DNA of 64,000 nucleotides from Breznakiella homolactica. GTDB taxonomy: Bacteria > Spirochaetota > Spirochaetia > Treponematales > Breznakiellaceae. The position numbers and the translations under genes were made by a program. Numbering within the stretch: the first letter of the stretch is position 1; each line of letters begins with the position of its first letter. Below, one piece after another: positions 38,010 to 48,165 of the stretch. The DNA is taken from assembly GCF_016616095.2 (NCBI RefSeq), contig NZ_CP067089.2:4526001-4590000 (forward strand), written 5' to 3'. The notes beneath the pieces were generated by a model, which saw nothing but the letters and a program-made list of their open reading frames with translations, did no database searches and was not told where the DNA came from.

Positions 38010-40169
38010 ATGGAAACGGACAATATCATAACCGGCGGCGCCTTTGACCGGGCGTATAAAAACAGAACCTGGGAGGCCGAAAAGCAGCTCACGGTTATCC
38101 GTGGTTTCGCGATCCTGCTTGGGTTTGTCTTGTGGTGCATCGATTACTTCTGGATAACCCGGAAGTTCTCAGATCCCGTAAAGCTGACCCTTATCCTGCT
38201 GTCCGTGGCGTCCCTGCAGTCGCTTATCAGTTATTATGTGGTGATTATCCGCAACCGGTATACTCCGGCGGTAAAATACTTCAACCAGTTTCTGGATATA
38301 ATCACCGTTACCGGGCTTATTTACGTTTACAAACTCGGCAACTACAACGACTACGCCCAGGTATATATTTCCGCCCGAAACTTTCTCTATTACATTGTTA
38401 TCGTTTTTGCCGCCATCCGTATCGATCCCAAACTGGTTATCGGCAGCGGTATCCTTTCGATACTATTGTATTCGGGCTTTATAATTTACGGAAACGAAGT
38501 TAACGGCCTTGTTTTTTCGTCCTCCGTATGGGGCCAGCGGGCGCTGTACCTGCTCAATATTTCCATTCTCGAAATCGCCCTCCGGGTCGTGTTCCTGGCC
38601 ATGTTTACCGCGGTAACCTGGTTCCAGGTCCAGAACCAGCTCCGTTTTTTGCGGGAAGCTGTTTCCAGCGAACTTGAGAGCCAGGAACTTAAGCGGAAAA
38701 ATGAGCTCATCGACAAAATCAACCAGGAAAACCGCAAATATCTGGACAACATCGATGAAGGCCTGCTCATAATCAATGAGGATCTCAACGTAGGGGACCT
38801 GTATTCCGAAGCGGTCAAGTCAATTTTCGGGACCTCCATCATCAGCGGCCGGCCCCTGGTATCTCTCTTTTATCCCGATGACGAAAGCAGCGAAAGCAAG
38901 GAACTCCGCAAATTCCTGAGCCTGCTGATAAAAAACATACACAGCGATATTTCCATGTTTGAGGATGTAAATCCCCTTAAATCCGCGAAAATAACGGTTC
39001 CCAGCAAGACCTCCGGCACCGGATATGAGGAAAAATACCTTTCCGTCACCTTCAAGCAGATTAAAACCCTGGAGGGGGATACCAATATTATCGCGCTCAT
39101 ATCGGATCAGACCGAGACCCGCCAGCTGCAGGAACAGATTGAGCAGGAAAATACCCGCCACCAGCGGGAAATAGAAATTATTGCCAGCCTTCTCGAAACC
39201 GATCCGGCGGAGATACAGGAATTTATTCAGGATTCTGAAAAAAACATAGCCGAAATTCTTGCCGCCGCGGAAAAGCCGGATTTCACCGCGGAAACCGACG
39301 AGTACAACAAAATTTTCAGCAGGCTCCATTCAATGAAAGGCCTCAGCGGTTCCCTGGAACTCAGGTCGGTTTCCTGGCTCGTCCATGAAGCCGAGTCGAG
39401 CCTCAAACAGCACCACGAAAACATGGTTATCGCCTATTATATTCCCACGGAAGACAGAAGTACCGATGAAACAAAACGGCAGTTTATCGGAAAGCTCGAC
39501 GGCCTGACGGCGGAATTCCGCCGGATCAGGGATCTCCGGGACCGGCTGGTTAATTACGTCAGCAAAACCTACGCCGGCAGCGGTCCCGCTCCTCAGAGTT
39601 CCGTAGAACGGATCCGCCGGCTTCTGGAAAAAACAATCCTGCGGAACGCCGAAACCCTGGGAAAGGAAGCCCGGCTTGATTTTACCTGCGGGGAGGAAAT
39701 TCCCGAAAACGCGCCGATTCTCAAGGATATAAAGGAAGCCCTTGTCCACCTGGTCAACAACAGTCTCGACCACGGCGTAGAAGAGCCCATGGAGCGCATG
39801 CTCCATGGCAAGCCGGAAGCCGGAACAATCTCCGTATCCCTCAGGGCCGGCGATAATACAATCATCGTATCCGTTTCCGATGACGGCCGCGGTCTCGATA
39901 CCGGAAAAATCAGGGACAAAATGCGTAAGGACGGCCTCATCGACGGTGATCCGGGCCAAAACATCGATGACGCGGTGCTGCTGAAAAATATTTTTAAACC
40001 GGGATACAGTTCCAAGGATGATGTCTCAATGATCAGCGGCCGCGGGGTGGGGCTTTCGGCGGTGGCGGATGTGCTGGCAAAATACAGGGGAAAAATAAAT
40101 GTCAAAAACAAACCCGGCCACGGCTTGTCTTTTACCATGGTTTTTCCCCTCGGAACAGAGGCGTTCTGA
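38010..40169 (+). CDS. Membrane-bound CheA-like hybrid kinase (HPt plus HATPase, no CheW domain)
   Basis: 719 residues. About six N-terminal TMs (25-205) form a MASE-like sensor region. A PAS-like segment (about 240-370) and coiled coil follow, then an HPt domain with His440 in RLHSMKGLSGSLEL, and a CheA-type ATPase (LVHLVNNSLDHG with DDGRGLD and GRGVGLSAV). The chain ends right after the ATPase, so the P5/CheW-like coupling domain of CheA is absent. The signal is therefore probably read by its own membrane part, not by chemoreceptor arrays. Likely partner: the CheY encoded first in this operon. Confidence 0.86.
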   Translation: METDNIITGGAFDRAYKNRTWEAEKQLTVIRGFAILLGFVLWCIDYFWITRKFSDPVKLTLILLSVASLQSLISYYVVIIRNRYTPAVKYFNQFLDIITVTGLIYVYKLGNYNDYAQVYISARNFLYYIVIVFAAIRIDPKLVIGSGILSILLYSGFIIYGNEVNGLVFSSSVWGQRALYLLNISILEIALRVVFLAMFTAVTWFQVQNQLRFLREAVSSELESQELKRKNELIDKINQENRKYLDNIDEGLLIINEDLNVGDLYSEAVKSIFGTSIISGRPLVSLFYPDDESSESKELRKFLSLLIKNIHSDISMFEDVNPLKSAKITVPSKTSGTGYEEKYLSVTFKQIKTLEGDTNIIALISDQTETRQLQEQIEQENTRHQREIEIIASLLETDPAEIQEFIQDSEKNIAEILAAAEKPDFTAETDEYNKIFSRLHSMKGLSGSLELRSVSWLVHEAESSLKQHHENMVIAYYIPTEDRSTDETKRQFIGKLDGLTAEFRRIRDLRDRLVNYVSKTYAGSGPAPQSSVERIRRLLEKTILRNAETLGKEARLDFTCGEEIPENAPILKDIKEALVHLVNNSLDHGVEEPMERMLHGKPEAGTISVSLRAGDNTIIVSVSDDGRGLDTGKIRDKMRKDGLIDGDPGQNIDDAVLLKNIFKPGYSSKDDVSMISGRGVGLSAVADVLAKYRGKINVKNKPGHGLSFTMVFPLGTEAF

Positions 40170-40220
40170 CTCTTTACGGCGTAGATACCGGATTATTACA
40201 TAGCAGCAAGGAGTTTATCC

Positions 40221-41522
40221 GTGAAAAAATTCATTCTTCCTGTACTGTTCGCGATTCCGCTTTTTGCGGGGATATTCTTTTTTATATACGAAGGGGTGAC
40301 GAAGGAATCGATTAACCTTGGCGGACGGACCGTCGTTACGGCCATCACCTACGGCGAACCGGATAACGCGGAAGGTCTGATGTGGATACGGATAGTGGAG
40401 GCTTTTGAGGCGGAACACCCCGACATTGATATTCAGTATGAAATGCTTTTCGATGAAGCGTACCATGACCAGCTCAGTCTGTACCTGGCCACCGGGAACA
40501 TTCCCGATATGGCGTATATGGGCGCCGATGCCCGATGGGGATCGATCTGGCGGGCGGCGGACCAGTTCTGGGACCATCAGAATTTTATCGACAAGGATTT
40601 TTTCGATATAACCCTTATCCCCGAAATGGGAGACATGGGCGAAGCTTATTATATCCCATTGAGTACATCGAATATCTGTACCGTCCTGTATATGAACGAG
40701 GAACTGGTGGCTTCTCTGGGATTCTCAAAGCCGCGGCGCTACGAGGACCTCGTGGCCATGGTGCCCGCGGCAAGAGCCGCCGGGCTCGATGTGGTTTCCT
40801 TTGACGGCTCCAACGGCTGGTCCTGGAATTCCTGCCTCATGTCCATGCTCATTGCCCGGGTTTCGGGTAATCCCCGCTGGATCTCCGGGGCTTTGGAGGG
40901 AGACCATAAATTCACCGACAAGGAATTTCTCGATGCCCTCAGCTGGATAGAGCGGCTTGTCCGTGACGGCGTTCTTTCCGCGGATGTGCTTGCCGTCAGC
41001 TACGATGAGAATATCTCCCGGTTTAATAACCGGGAGGCCCTTTTTATGGTTCAGGGCCAATGGGTCGCGAGCCAGATTACCAACCCTCTGGTTTCGGAAA
41101 ACATGGCGCTTATGGCCTGGCCGGATTTCCCCGGGCAAAGCGCCGCGGTCCGTGATTCGGTGGCAGCTTCATGGTCCGTCGGGTACGGGGTCACGAAATC
41201 CGGTTCCCGGAAACCGGCGGTCCGGGACGCGGCGCTTCTGTTTATTGAATACTACAACAACGCGGCGGAGGTCGGAAACCGGCTCCGGGACGGCCAGATT
41301 ACCGGCCCTATCCTGAAGGATTTTCAGATACCGGAGGATCTGCCTTCCTATGTTTCCCAGAAGCTCGAACTGGCCCGGCTGTCCCCGGAAACCGACGTGA
41401 TCGACTCGTTCCTGTCCGGCGCCCCGAACGAGGCCCTCAACATGGGGATGCGGATGATTGCCGAAGGAACGGCGACCCCCTATGAGGTTGCCGCCCAGGT
41501 TGAGTCTTTGCTGAGAAATTAA
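40221..41522 (+). CDS. Extracellular solute-binding protein, family 1 (orphan)
   Basis: 433 residues with an N-terminal signal or uncleaved anchor (about 4-24) without lipobox, and an SBP_bac_1 fold (VVTAITYGEPDNAEGLMW, LYLATGNIPDMAYMGA). Such proteins bind sugars or oligosaccharides in the periplasm. No permease or ATPase gene is next to it. It follows the CheA-like kinase by 51 nt on the same strand, so it may deliver a ligand signal to that kinase, or serve a transporter encoded elsewhere. GTG start with AAGGAG 8 nt upstream. Confidence 0.85.
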   Translation: MKKFILPVLFAIPLFAGIFFFIYEGVTKESINLGGRTVVTAITYGEPDNAEGLMWIRIVEAFEAEHPDIDIQYEMLFDEAYHDQLSLYLATGNIPDMAYMGADARWGSIWRAADQFWDHQNFIDKDFFDITLIPEMGDMGEAYYIPLSTSNICTVLYMNEELVASLGFSKPRRYEDLVAMVPAARAAGLDVVSFDGSNGWSWNSCLMSMLIARVSGNPRWISGALEGDHKFTDKEFLDALSWIERLVRDGVLSADVLAVSYDENISRFNNREALFMVQGQWVASQITNPLVSENMALMAWPDFPGQSAAVRDSVAASWSVGYGVTKSGSRKPAVRDAALLFIEYYNNAAEVGNRLRDGQITGPILKDFQIPEDLPSYVSQKLELARLSPETDVIDSFLSGAPNEALNMGMRMIAEGTATPYEVAAQVESLLRN

Positions 41523-41539
41523 CCGAAACCGGAAACAGG

Positions 41540-42433
41540 TTAGTCTTTGAGCGGGCTCCGCAGGGCACTGTCGCTGAGGACAAAGGCGACCTTGCCTTCC
41601 CTGAGCAGCCGGCGGTTTTCCTCGGATGAAATGATCAGCAGGGCGTCATCCCGGTCTATCACCGGATCGGTCAGCAGTACGCCGAATACCCCCCGGGCGA
41701 GGATACGCAGAGGATTGGAGCCCACCCTGGCCGTCAGGGTGTCATCCAGGCCGGACGGATTGGCCCGGAAAACTCCCGCGGCCCCGGTGTACAGGATAAT
41801 TCCCTGGTCCCGGGCAATCCGGGGCTCCACCATATTGCGTTCATAAATAAGGTTCATTTCAGAATCCCATATCTTCGGGAAAAGGCAGGGCAGGGGGGCT
41901 GCCCGTAAATTCCTCCCGTGAATGGGAACCTCCGTATCGGCGAAAATGATTATTCCGGTATAGGAAGCGCTCGGCACGGGTAAAAGGGTTCTGGGGGTAT
42001 CCGCCGCCTGGCGGTGGCGGACCAGGGCCGCGGATATGGTTTTCAGATCGATGGTATAGGCGGCGGTCATCAGCGCCAGATCCGGAGAAAATGCCGGCGG
42101 AAAACGCCGTGCGGACAGGGCCAGTTCGCCGATGCTGTGGAGGGATAATTCTCCCCGGTTTATAAGATCCTCAATGGTACTGGAAGAATCCGCGGGGATT
42201 GCCAGGAGGGACGGCTGGATAAGCCTGGGGAATTCCGCACTGATGGCTTCCTCCGCCTGGGACCGTCCGGTGGGGAGTTTCAGTCCCGCGGCGGATACAT
42301 TGAGTGTTGCGGTGGCGTGGATTTCCATCAGATCCCAGGATACGCTTCCTCCCAGGCCGATCGCCGTGTCAAGGGAAAACCCCGGGAAAATGAATAGTAA
42401 AAGGCAGATGCCTATTCCTGCGGTCCGTTTCAT
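41540..42433 (-). CDS. Exported protein of unknown function
   Basis: 297 residues with a signal peptide (about 1-20, cleavage near FSLD). The N-terminal half mixes short helices. The C-terminal half contains IIIFADTEVPIHGR, PLPCLFPKIWD and repeated LLTDP/LLIISS strands. I do not recognise the family; the look is of a spirochaete-type periplasmic protein. It is the last of three same-strand genes after the TPR lipoprotein and mltD (19-nt gap), so it may work with peptidoglycan remodelling. Confidence 0.68.
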   Translation of the reverse strand: MKRTAGIGICLLLFIFPGFSLDTAIGLGGSVSWDLMEIHATATLNVSAAGLKLPTGRSQAEEAISAEFPRLIQPSLLAIPADSSSTIEDLINRGELSLHSIGELALSARRFPPAFSPDLALMTAAYTIDLKTISAALVRHRQAADTPRTLLPVPSASYTGIIIFADTEVPIHGRNLRAAPLPCLFPKIWDSEMNLIYERNMVEPRIARDQGIILYTGAAGVFRANPSGLDDTLTARVGSNPLRILARGVFGVLLTDPVIDRDDALLIISSEENRRLLREGKVAFVLSDSALRSPLKD

Positions 42434-42452
42434 GTATATGAATCTTCCATAA

Positions 42453-43805
42453 TTACTTTATCGGCGTTTTTAGGCTTCTTCCTTCACGAAGGGTATCGCT
42501 TAAATTCATTCCGTTGGCTTCCGCCAGGATTTCGGGATCGATATCATAGGCCAGGGCAATGGACCAGAGGGTTTCTCCCCGTTTTACCAGGTGATTCCCC
42601 TCGAAAACCAGGGACTGATCCCGGGTTTTTACGGGCTCGTAGGGGCCCGTGTCGATAAGGGCGGGGACCATAATCCTGTCCCCGATCCTGAGAAACCGGG
42701 GCTGGATACCCGGGTTTGACTGGAGTATCTGGTCCGCCGATACCCCGTAATGCCTTCCCACCGCCGACAGGGTATCCCCGGAACGGATAGTGTGAATGTA
42801 ATACCGGAGCAGCGTTGTTTCCGGGTTTTCCAGAACCGCCCGGAGCGCCTCGGATTCCTCCGCCCGCGCCTTTAAATGGTAATTCCCCGACGGAGGGGTA
42901 ACTCCGTAGTGCAGTTCCCGGTTTGCCGCCTTCAGGGCGTGTTCGTCAATTCCCGCTTCCTTGGCCAGAAGCCCCAGGTCAACGCTTTTTCCCGCGGGAA
43001 TCCGGGTCCATTCCACATCCTCATGCCACCCCAGATCGAGACCGTACCGTCCCGCCCGGGAAAGCACGTGGGCCGCCGCCAGGAATTTCGGTACATATTG
43101 AATTGTTTCGGTCCGCAGGGCTTTTTTTTCGCACAGAACCCAGTAATCCTTGGTTCCGTTCTGGTCGCAGGCCCGTTTTACCGCCCCCAGCCCCGCGTTA
43201 TACGCCGCCAGGGCCAGGGCCCAGTCCCCGAAATAATTGTAATTTTCTTCCAATTTGGCCAGGGCGCCCTGGGTGGCTTTCCAGAAATCCTTGCGTTCAT
43301 CCATCCAGTCCGTGACATGGATATCAAAGGGAGCAATGCTGTTCGTCATAAACTGCCACAGCCCCACGGCGCCGGATTTGCTCACCGCGGTGGACAGGTA
43401 CGCCGATTCAATCACCGGGAGATAGATGAGTTCCGGCGGCAGGCCCCGGGCTTCTATTTCCCGGCGGATGAATCCCAGGTAGAGTTCTCCGCGGTCCATA
43501 ACCGTTTTGAGCCAATCCAGCCCTCCCTTGGTGGAATACTGGCGGATATAATACTGAGTCAGTTCCCGGTGGGTTCCTTCGATTTCCAGGACCGGCTCAT
43601 CCGTTCCGTGCCAGGCAAACCGCTGGGGAACGGCAAACCGCCGCTGCCGCAGCGGCCGGTCCGGCAGGGGACGGGATTCGCCGCGGATCTGTTCCGCCGG
43701 GGCCGAAACCGCCGCGGCGGATTCCGCGGACAAACCGGCCGCGCACAAAAACAGGCAGATACAGGGAAAAACAAAACCGGCAAAAAAGGGGCGGCCATTC
43801 ACCAT
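42453..43805 (-). CDS. mltD: Membrane-bound lytic murein transglycosylase D-like, two LysM domains
   Basis: Cleaves the glycan strands of peptidoglycan to 1,6-anhydro products in the periplasm. 450 residues from the ATG at 43805 (GGGGA about 8 nt upstream): signal peptide (1-28), an SLT/GH23 catalytic domain with Glu133 in LIYLPVIESAYLSTAVSKSG and AAYNAGLGAV, then two LysM peptidoglycan-binding repeats (YIHTIRSGDTLSAVGRHYGV and HLVKRGETLWSIALAYDIDP). The frame continues upstream to 44096 inside the TPR gene, but that part has no start support and would displace the signal peptide. 25 nt separate it from the TPR lipoprotein gene. Confidence 0.92.
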   Translation of the reverse strand: MVNGRPFFAGFVFPCICLFLCAAGLSAESAAAVSAPAEQIRGESRPLPDRPLRQRRFAVPQRFAWHGTDEPVLEIEGTHRELTQYYIRQYSTKGGLDWLKTVMDRGELYLGFIRREIEARGLPPELIYLPVIESAYLSTAVSKSGAVGLWQFMTNSIAPFDIHVTDWMDERKDFWKATQGALAKLEENYNYFGDWALALAAYNAGLGAVKRACDQNGTKDYWVLCEKKALRTETIQYVPKFLAAAHVLSRAGRYGLDLGWHEDVEWTRIPAGKSVDLGLLAKEAGIDEHALKAANRELHYGVTPPSGNYHLKARAEESEALRAVLENPETTLLRYYIHTIRSGDTLSAVGRHYGVSADQILQSNPGIQPRFLRIGDRIMVPALIDTGPYEPVKTRDQSLVFEGNHLVKRGETLWSIALAYDIDPEILAEANGMNLSDTLREGRSLKTPIK

Positions 43806-43830
43806 GGCCGTATTCCCCGCAGTAAAGGGA

Positions 43831-44925
43831 TCAGAATTTTTCTCCGTAATAAACCCCGGCCCATTCCCACCGTCCATGGATTTCGGGGTCCGAGGGAAAA
43901 TAAATTTTCCTGAAGTAAAGGTACCAGATGGAAATACGCTGTGACCAGCCCCAGGTCCGCAGATAGGCTTCGTTGGCGTTGGAACTTTCATCCAGATCGT
44001 CGGCGTAGCGGATGCGGTTGCCCCGCATAAAATCCGAAAGGTTGAATTCCGCCATCCCGGAATTGTCCTCATCTTCCTGCTCCCAGGAACGGGCAAAGAA
44101 ATTGACCTTGGCCATAGTCCGTTCCAGCCGGGTGCTGCTGCCGGAATTAACCGCTGATTTTATCGCCGTTACCAGGGCGCTGAGGCTCTCGAAGGTCCAG
44201 TCCTTGGGGGAATTGTTGAAATCCACCAGCTGCTTCGCGTAACCGAATGCGTCGGGAAAGCCGGGTATCTGGGTATGGTAGTAGGGCAGGAATTTAGTAT
44301 AGTTCTGAATGGCCGCATCCCAGTCGCCGACAGCCTCATAGGCCTGGGCCAGCATAAAATACGCGGTTCCCAGGTCGATGTTATCGGAAAACCGGGAAAT
44401 CAGTTCCTGGTAATACCACACCCGCTGGTCGGGTTTGTTCCCCAGTTCGATCAGCTGTTTGAGGCAGGCCAGGTGTATGGATTCCCCCCGGATACTGAGG
44501 TCGGGGTAGTTTTTAATAATCAGGTCAAAATACAGCGCCGCCACGGGGTACGCTTCCTGCTGCATGTACGCGTAGGCGATCATAAACAGATGGTAGGCGT
44601 TGTAGGGATCGTCGGGGTGTTTTTCCACCCAATAGGACAGGAAATTGACCAGCTTGCCGTACTCGCCGATCCGTGCGTACTCGTTGGCTATTTCCCGGAC
44701 AATGGAAAACTGTTCCTCACCGTAGGAAACTTCCGAAGATAACAGTTCAAAGAGGTCCGTAAAAATTTCCTGGTAACGTTTGTCCTGTACAATATAATAG
44801 TCGTCCGTGGTTTCATGCTCCCCTGAAACGGCGGGAGCACCGCAGGTACACAAAAAAAACGGCAGTCCCAGGCAGAAAATCAGAAAAAGTCCGTTTTCAA
44901 TACCGGATTTCACAATATTCTTCAC
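43831..44925 (-). CDS. TPR lipoprotein
   Basis: 364 residues with a lipoprotein signal peptide (FFLCTC, Cys26 or Cys28) and at least four TPR-like helical hairpins (about 65-215), for example GTAYFMLAQAYEAVGDWDAA. The C-terminal part is rich in aromatic residues. It probably acts as a periplasmic scaffold; the operon with mltD suggests a role around the murein hydrolase. The reason for pairing with mltD is inference from position only. Confidence 0.75.
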   Translation of the reverse strand: MKNIVKSGIENGLFLIFCLGLPFFLCTCGAPAVSGEHETTDDYYIVQDKRYQEIFTDLFELLSSEVSYGEEQFSIVREIANEYARIGEYGKLVNFLSYWVEKHPDDPYNAYHLFMIAYAYMQQEAYPVAALYFDLIIKNYPDLSIRGESIHLACLKQLIELGNKPDQRVWYYQELISRFSDNIDLGTAYFMLAQAYEAVGDWDAAIQNYTKFLPYYHTQIPGFPDAFGYAKQLVDFNNSPKDWTFESLSALVTAIKSAVNSGSSTRLERTMAKVNFFARSWEQEDEDNSGMAEFNLSDFMRGNRIRYADDLDESSNANEAYLRTWGWSQRISIWYLYFRKIYFPSDPEIHGRWEWAGVYYGEKF

Positions 44926-44953
44926 AGCAGAATCCTAACACAGGCCTTTCCCA

Positions 44954-44983
44954 TTGGCAAGGCAAGCATACTATTGCTATACT
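44954..44983 (+). promoter_or_regulatory. Candidate promoter giving a leaderless transcript
   Basis: TTGGCA (44954-44959), 18-bp spacer, TATACT (44978-44983). Only 7 nt separate the -10 from the ATG at 44991, and no Shine-Dalgarno lies between. Confidence 0.5.
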
Positions 44984-44990
44984 TAACTAT

Positions 44991-45551
44991 ATGTATCCTG
45001 ATCCCAAACGAAGAATCGCCGCTAAATTTGTTTTTATCATCGGACTCTTCCTCATGCTTCTGGGAAGCGCCGCGATTTTAGGAACCATGTCAGGTACATC
45101 CCGGGTTTCGGTGTTTACGGCATTCATCTTTGTTATTATCGGCGCCGTGTGCGCGGTTTTTGCAATAAAGCTGAACCGGCGGTCCCTGTATCTGTTTTTT
45201 GCTGCATTTTTCATACAGGTTGGCTTTTTCCTTTTTCTCATTGCCCTGGGGATTATCGCGATTCCTTTTTCCGAATTGTGGCCTCTGATTTCCGTTTTTG
45301 CGGGATTGGCGCTGATTCCCGCGGGCTGGCACCGGTACCACCGGCTGCGGAGCCGGTATGTTGTTCCGGCCCTTGCGTTTGTAATCCTTGGCTGTGTGCT
45401 GATGCTGTTTTCCCTCAAGATGGTGCCGTTTTCATTCTCCCAGTTCATAATTAACTGGTGGCCCCTTCTTATTGCCCTGGCAGGGTTAGTCCTGGTGCTG
45501 ATTGCCCTCAGTACCAGCAACGGCGGAAAATCGGGAGATCCCCATCCGTGA
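44991..45551 (+). CDS. Small integral membrane protein, about six TM segments
   Basis: 186 residues, almost entirely hydrophobic: TMs at about 11-33, 40-58, 65-88, 92-108, 122-142 and 148-168, separated by short basic loops. A repeating pattern such as WPLLIALAGLVLVL resembles DUF5668-like membrane proteins, but I cannot assign a function. It diverges from the TPR lipoprotein gene and overlaps the following gene by 4 nt (GTGA). The start has no Shine-Dalgarno; see the promoter at 44954. Confidence 0.7.
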   Translation: MYPDPKRRIAAKFVFIIGLFLMLLGSAAILGTMSGTSRVSVFTAFIFVIIGAVCAVFAIKLNRRSLYLFFAAFFIQVGFFLFLIALGIIAIPFSELWPLISVFAGLALIPAGWHRYHRLRSRYVVPALAFVILGCVLMLFSLKMVPFSFSQFIINWWPLLIALAGLVLVLIALSTSNGGKSGDPHP

Positions 45552-47311
45552 GTGCGTTACCATGCCTCGGCGGCCGGGCGGCCCTTCCCGGGCTCGTTTT
45601 TTTTCTCTGCGCTGCGGGTCTGCTGCTGGTGTTTTCCGCGCTTTCCTCCTGTGCCGGCGGGGGGGAAACAATCCAGGAAACGCCCATTCCCGTCCAGAAT
45701 CCCGCGCCGGAAACACCGCCGGCGGTCCGGGGCAACGGGGGCGGTATCGCCGATGAAATCCGGAAATTAGTTGAGGAAGGGACACCGCCGAGCATTCTCA
45801 GGGCTTTGGATCTGATCCGGAGCCGGGATTTGGGCAGTTCCGAATACGGCAGAATTATGAACGCGGTCTCCATTACCCTGATACAGAAAATTTATCCCGA
45901 TATTCAGACGGTGCTTCCTCTTTTCGATCCTCCCCAGACCCATGTGTATACCCGTATAATCCGTGAGGCAGAACGGGGTAACTATACCCCGGCTCCGTCA
46001 AGCTCCCAGGATTACCTGGAATACGTGCTCCCTTTTCTGGCGTTCCTCAATGAAAACAGGCCGGAACGGCTTATGAGCGCTGTCCCGGATCTTACCCGGG
46101 CCAAGGAACTCAACCGGGAATCGGTCCTGGCGCCCTTTTTCCTCGGGCTGATCTATGAACGGTCGGGGCGGATGGATGAGGCTGAGGCGGAATTTACCCG
46201 GGCGTATGAAATTTCCCGGGAGTGCTATCCCGCGGTATTGGGACTCGCCAGGGTAATGGTTGCCCGGGGGAATCTTGCCGACGCTATCCGCCTGCTTTCG
46301 GATCTCGTAACCCGGTATCCCGACAATATGACCATTAAACGGCAGCTTGCCATTGCCTATTACCAGAACAGAGACTGGTCCCGGGCCGAACCGGCGGTGG
46401 CGGAGATCCTCCAGCGGGACCCCCGGGACGGGCAGTTTATCCTGATGCGGGCCCATATTATGGTTGAACAGGGGCAGTTTCTCCAGGCCCAGGCGCCCCT
46501 GGATCTGTACGCCACCATTGATTCCAATAACAGGCTGTATCTTTTCCTCCGGGCGAGGGTTCAGGCCGAAGGATACCGGAACAGGGATTCGGCTCTGAAC
46601 TATCTCAGATCCATACTCCGATCAGACCCCAATGACGAGGAAGCCTCGGTGTACGCGGCCCGCCTGCTCATGGAATCCCACCGGCCCGAAGACCAGTCCG
46701 AAGGCCGGGCAATTCTGCAGCGCCTCCTGGGGGCCGGCAATCCCTCTCCCCTGGTCATGGACCTGGCGCTCCAGGACGCAATCCGGCGGGAAGCCTGGCA
46801 GGAATCCCAGGGATATCTCGATACTCTGCTGAATGAACGCAGGTCTTCCCAGGACCTGCTCAATGCCTACACCGTCAACCACGGTCTGGGCAACAATGCC
46901 GCCGCCCTGTCATTCGCCCGGGAACTGTACGAACGGGACCCTTCCAACGAAGACGGCGCCATTGCCTATATTTCCGCCCTGATTGACACGGGCCGGCGGG
47001 ATGAGGCAAGCCGGATGATAGAATCCCGGCTGGCTTCGCTCCCCGGGGGAACTCTCAAAAGCAAATACTACTACCTCCGGAGCCGTATCAGGACGGGGGA
47101 AGAGTCCATCATGAACGATCTCCGGTCGAGCCTGTTTGAGGATCCCCGCAATCTTGACGCCCTGATAGCCATGTTTGAGATCTACCACCGCCGCCGGGAC
47201 GAACGCAGGGCCGTGTACTACCTGAAACAGGCGCTGGCCCTGGCGCCGGACAATCCGCTGCTCCAGCGGTACCAGAATGAATACGCCTCCGCCCTGGGAA
47301 GCACCTTCTGA
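45548..47311 (+). CDS. TPR-repeat lipoprotein
   Basis: 587 residues from a GTG at 45548 that overlaps the upstream stop (GTGA), with GGAGA 9 nt upstream. The frame extends further upstream to 45458, but this start puts the lipobox LSSC (Cys35) after a clean signal peptide. A Pro/Gly-rich linker is followed by TPR-like helices over most of the chain (from about 170), e.g. [20 protein letters not shown] and [16 protein letters not shown]. It likely scaffolds an envelope complex together with the membrane protein before it. Confidence 0.8.
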   Translation: MSALPCLGGRAALPGLVFFLCAAGLLLVFSALSSCAGGGETIQETPIPVQNPAPETPPAVRGNGGGIADEIRKLVEEGTPPSILRALDLIRSRDLGSSEYGRIMNAVSITLIQKIYPDIQTVLPLFDPPQTHVYTRIIREAERGNYTPAPSSSQDYLEYVLPFLAFLNENRPERLMSAVPDLTRAKELNRESVLAPFFLGLIYERSGRMDEAEAEFTRAYEISRECYPAVLGLARVMVARGNLADAIRLLSDLVTRYPDNMTIKRQLAIAYYQNRDWSRAEPAVAEILQRDPRDGQFILMRAHIMVEQGQFLQAQAPLDLYATIDSNNRLYLFLRARVQAEGYRNRDSALNYLRSILRSDPNDEEASVYAARLLMESHRPEDQSEGRAILQRLLGAGNPSPLVMDLALQDAIRREAWQESQGYLDTLLNERRSSQDLLNAYTVNHGLGNNAAALSFARELYERDPSNEDGAIAYISALIDTGRRDEASRMIESRLASLPGGTLKSKYYYLRSRIRTGEESIMNDLRSSLFEDPRNLDALIAMFEIYHRRRDERRAVYYLKQALALAPDNPLLQRYQNEYASALGSTF

Positions 47312-47471
47312 CCGGCGCCGGCGGCAATTTACGCTTCCCGATCCGATTTTCCTTGAATTTCGCCCCCAAAGAGATAAATATTATATAAGTAGGCTCCGCG
47401 ATAATACTGGTATTCCGTACTCGGGAAAGCCGGCGCGGGGTTTTATATTTTGCTTTAGGAAGGAGAGCACC

Positions 47472-48047
47472 ATGGCAAGTATCAAAGGAACCCAAACCGA
47501 AAAAAATCTGCTGATAGCCTTTGCCGGAGAATCCCAGGCCCGCAACCGGTATACGTATTTTGCCAGTACGGCGAAAAAGGAAGGATACGTACAAATCTCC
47601 CAAATTTTTACCGAAACCGCCGATCAGGAAAAGGAACACGCCAAACGGCTTTTTAAATTCCTCGAAGGAGGGGAGGTTACTATCCAGGCTGCGTATCCCG
47701 CGGGCGTAATCGGAACCACCAGCGAGAACCTCGCGGAAGCCATGGGCGGCGAGAATTACGAATGGCAGGAAATGTATCCCGGATTCGCCAAAGTCGCCCG
47801 AGATGAGGGGTTTCCGGTCATTGCCGCTGTCTTTGAGGCCATTGCGGTGGCGGAAAAGCAGCACGCGAAACGCTATGAAAAACTTAAAGCCAATGTGGAT
47901 TCACAGAAGGTCTTCAGGAAGGACAGTACCGTCATGTGGCGCTGTATAAACTGCGGCTATATCCATGAGGGCCCCGAAGCGCCCAAAGCGTGCCCCGCCT
48001 GCGCCCATCCCCAGGATTATTTTGAACTTCTGGCTGAGAATTGGTAA
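47472..48047 (+). CDS. rbr: Rubrerythrin
   Basis: Non-haem di-iron NADH-linked peroxidase that detoxifies hydrogen peroxide in anaerobes. 191 residues: ferritin-like four-helix domain with the diiron Glu/His ligands ([25 protein letters not shown]) and a C-terminal rubredoxin-like Fe site ([14 protein letters not shown]). The frame begins at 47277, but AAGGAGAG before the ATG at 47472 and family alignment fix the start. A TTGAAT/TAAATA pair near 47353 is a possible promoter. It starts the oxygen-defence cluster. Confidence 0.95.
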   Translation: MASIKGTQTEKNLLIAFAGESQARNRYTYFASTAKKEGYVQISQIFTETADQEKEHAKRLFKFLEGGEVTIQAAYPAGVIGTTSENLAEAMGGENYEWQEMYPGFAKVARDEGFPVIAAVFEAIAVAEKQHAKRYEKLKANVDSQKVFRKDSTVMWRCINCGYIHEGPEAPKACPACAHPQDYFELLAENW

Positions 48048-48165
48048 ACAGACAGGAGCCATCCCGCGTCCGCGGGATGCTTCCGCCAATACAATACGGC
48101 AGCGGCTGTCCGGTACGGGCGGGCGCTGAAATTAAAAATCAATTGAAAGGAATGAGGAGGATTAC

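Noticed and set aside
42876-43913. 345-codon plus-strand frame opposite mltD
   Set aside because: Antisense to clear SLT and LysM domains; no independent support.
43806-44096. N-terminal extension of the MltD-like frame up to 44096
   Set aside because: It overlaps the TPR lipoprotein gene, has no start support and would place the signal peptide internally.
45458-45547. Upstream ATG start for the 587-aa TPR lipoprotein
   Set aside because: The GTG at 45548 has a ribosome site, a GTGA coupling overlap and a proper lipoprotein signal peptide.
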